Shown here: positions 6,898-8,184 of the stretch, piece by piece
How positions within the stretch are numbered: position 1 is the first letter of the stretch
Layout of the letters: each line of letters starts with the position of its first letter
Assembly (NCBI GenBank): GCA_030643125.1
Contig: DAOWML010000083.1
Coordinates: 1-8,184, forward strand
From: Bacteroidales bacterium
GTDB taxonomy: Bacteria > Bacteroidota > Bacteroidia > Bacteroidales > UBA12077
Reading direction: 5' to 3'
DNA length: 8,184 bases
The notes under the pieces: generated by a model
The model's database searches: none
Told to the model about the DNA's origin: nothing
Seen by the model: the letters and a program-made list of their open reading frames with translations, nothing else
Made by a program: the position numbers and the translations under genes

Positions 6898-7947
6898 ATG
6901 AAATTATCTAAGTTTAAATTTAATCTTCCAAAAGAACTTATTGCCAAATTCCCGTCCGATAATAGAGACGAGGCTCGTATGATGGTAGTACATAAAGATA
7001 CAGGAAAAATTGAACACAAAATTTTTAAAGATATTATTAACTATGTAAATGATCAGGATGTTCTGGTGTTTAATAACTCAAAGGTTTTTCCTGCTCGTTT
7101 ATATGGAAACAAAGAAAAAACAGGAGCTAAAATTGAAGTTTTCCTTTTAAGAGAGCTAAGTCGCGAACAACGATTATGGGATGTTTTAGTTGATCCTGCA
7201 CGTAAAATCAGAATAGGGAATAAATTATATTTTGGCGAAGATGATTCATTAGTTGCTGAAGTAATCGATAATACAACCTCAAGAGGCCGTACATTAAGAT
7301 TTCTGTTTGATGGTTCGTACGAAGAATTTAAAAAGACACTTTATGATTTAGGAGAGACTCCGCTACCCAGATTTATTAACAGAGAGGTTGAACCTGAAGA
7401 CAAAGATCGGTATCAGACTATTTTTGCAAAACATGAAGGAGCTGTTGCTGCCCCAACTGCCGGAATGCATTTTAGTCGTGAGCTAATGAAACGTTTAGAG
7501 ATTCAAGGTATTGATTTTGCCGAAATAACTTTACATATAGGTTTAGGTAATTTTAGATCAGTAGATGTTGAGGACCTTACTAAACACAAAATGGATTCTG
7601 AGAAAATTTATATCTCAGAAGAAGCAGTTAGAAAAGTTAATAAAGCAAAAGACAATAAACAAAACGTAATTGCCGTAGGAACAACCGTTCTAAGGACTTT
7701 GGAATCGTCAGTTTCGACAACAGGACATTTAAAACCTTTTGACGGATGGACAAATAAATTCATTTTTCCTCCATACCAGGTAAAGGTTCCTAATATGATG
7801 ATATCTAATTTTCATCTCCCGTATTCAACTCTATTAATGATGGTTAGCGCATTTGGTGGATTTGATTTAATTGCAGATGCATATAAAACTGCAATAAAAG
7901 AAGGATACAGATTTGGAACGTATGGTGATGCTATGCTGATATTATAA
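6898..7947 (+). CDS. queA: S-adenosylmethionine:tRNA ribosyltransferase-isomerase QueA
   Basis: QueA transfers and rearranges the ribose part of S-adenosylmethionine onto the 7-aminomethyl-7-deazaguanine at tRNA position 34, making epoxyqueuosine, the step before queuosine. The 349-residue protein is full length. Family signatures in order are NNSKVFPARLYG (59-70), GETPLPRFINR (152-162), RYQTIFAKHEGAVAAPTAG (171-189) running into MHF, ITLHIGLGNFRSV (210-222), GTTVLRTLES (261-270), SNFHLPYSTLLMMVSAF (303-319) and YRFGTYGDAM (337-346) near the end. The ATG start gives the normal KLSKFKFNLPKELIA opening. It is the last gene before a strong terminator and shares its strand with truB, a second tRNA-modifying enzyme. 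No other queuosine gene (queC, queD, queE, queF, tgt, queG/queH) is in the window, so these must lie elsewhere. Assignment is secure. Confidence 0.96.
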   Translation: MKLSKFKFNLPKELIAKFPSDNRDEARMMVVHKDTGKIEHKIFKDIINYVNDQDVLVFNNSKVFPARLYGNKEKTGAKIEVFLLRELSREQRLWDVLVDPARKIRIGNKLYFGEDDSLVAEVIDNTTSRGRTLRFLFDGSYEEFKKTLYDLGETPLPRFINREVEPEDKDRYQTIFAKHEGAVAAPTAGMHFSRELMKRLEIQGIDFAEITLHIGLGNFRSVDVEDLTKHKMDSEKIYISEEAVRKVNKAKDNKQNVIAVGTTVLRTLESSVSTTGHLKPFDGWTNKFIFPPYQVKVPNMMISNFHLPYSTLLMMVSAFGGFDLIADAYKTAIKEGYRFGTYGDAMLIL

Positions 7948-7970
7948 TTTTATTCAAGATATTTGATTAG

Positions 7971-8003
7971 AGCTTGTAATTTGCAAGCTTTTTTTTTTTT
8001 TTT
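7971..8003 (+). terminator. Intrinsic terminator of the ftsX-queA operon
   Basis: AGCTTG (7971-7976) and CAAGCT (7984-7989) form a perfect six-base-pair stem around a seven-base loop. One G-T and one A-T pair can extend it outward. A run of 15 T follows immediately (7989-8003). It starts 24 nt after the queA stop codon, the expected place for a rho-independent terminator. Confidence 0.88.
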
Positions 8004-8032
8004 AATTTTCTTGATTTTAAAAGAAATATTTT

Positions 8033-8059
8033 GGTTTTTCAAAAAATTGAGGAAAAACC
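8033..8059. repeat. Perfect 8-bp inverted repeat in the gene-free right end
   Basis: GGTTTTTC (8033-8040) and GAAAAACC (8052-8059) are exact reverse complements around an 11-nt loop. No T run follows the arm on either strand, so it is not a standard terminator. The surrounding 181 nt (8004-8184) are AT-rich, with stops in all frames I checked, and I see no gene there. The repeat could be an operator, a DNA-binding site or chance in biased sequence. Confidence 0.45.
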
Positions 8060-8184
8060 CCGCCTATAAATTTTGTTAACTCATTTTACAATTATTAAGA
8101 TTGTTGCTCTTATTGATTTATTTCACATTATTTTCTTACTATTTTTTTAAATTTTCCCAAACAAGTTGTTTTAATTTTTTCTTT

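Noticed and set aside
8033..8059. Inverted repeat as a second terminator or a terminator of a convergent gene
   Set aside because: Neither arm is followed by a T run on either strand, and a strong terminator already lies at 7971-8003.
1..8184. CRISPR array, tRNA or rRNA gene, toxin-antitoxin pair, phage or defence system
   Set aside because: I saw no regularly spaced repeats, no cloverleaf-like or rRNA-like sequence, and no protein of these classes; all larger open frames are explained by envelope, division, tRNA-modification or transposase functions.

Overview
The window looks like a chromosomal segment of an AT-rich member of the Bacteroidota. Three things point there: (i) the block ftsX, DUF3098, uppP, truB, queA, which is familiar in that phylum; (ii) a textbook Bacteroidota -7 promoter element (TATCTTTG) just upstream of ftsX; (iii) start regions that are A/T-rich and mostly lack a Shine-Dalgarno sequence. 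A placement near Bacteroidales is only an impression from protein style and cannot be proved from this window.

Layout. Positions 1-1131 lie on the minus strand and form the proximal end of a surface-polysaccharide cluster. A class I SAM-dependent methyltransferase (463-1131) is followed after 2 nt by the first 153 codons of a Wzx-type polysaccharide flippase that runs off the left edge. Positions 1180-1494 (plus strand) hold the remains of an IS4-type transposase. Its N-terminal DUF4372-like segment is joined in frame to the C-terminal segment carrying the catalytic-Glu signature, so the catalytic core is missing. This relic lies between the minus-strand polysaccharide genes and the plus-strand genes.

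Positions 1600-4053 encode a large intact YfhO-family polytopic membrane protein, probably an envelope glycosyltransferase of GT-C type. From about 4076 to 8003 there is one transcription unit: a Bacteroidota promoter, ftsX (cell division/septal hydrolase control), a two-helix DUF3098 protein, uppP (undecaprenyl carrier recycling), truB (tRNA psi55 synthase), queA (queuosine synthesis) and a strong intrinsic terminator. The first four genes are 14-16 nt apart; truB and queA are separated by a distinctive 64-nt spacer. The last 181 nt hold no gene that I can see, only an inverted repeat.

Biologically the window joins envelope construction (flippase, methyltransferase, YfhO, UppP, FtsX) to tRNA modification (TruB, QueA). 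I see no CRISPR array, tRNA/rRNA gene, phage, toxin-antitoxin or recognisable defence system. The region is mostly ordinary core genome; the most interesting items are the internally deleted transposase, the DUF3098/FtsX/UppP linkage, and small unexplained repeats in the non-coding gaps.
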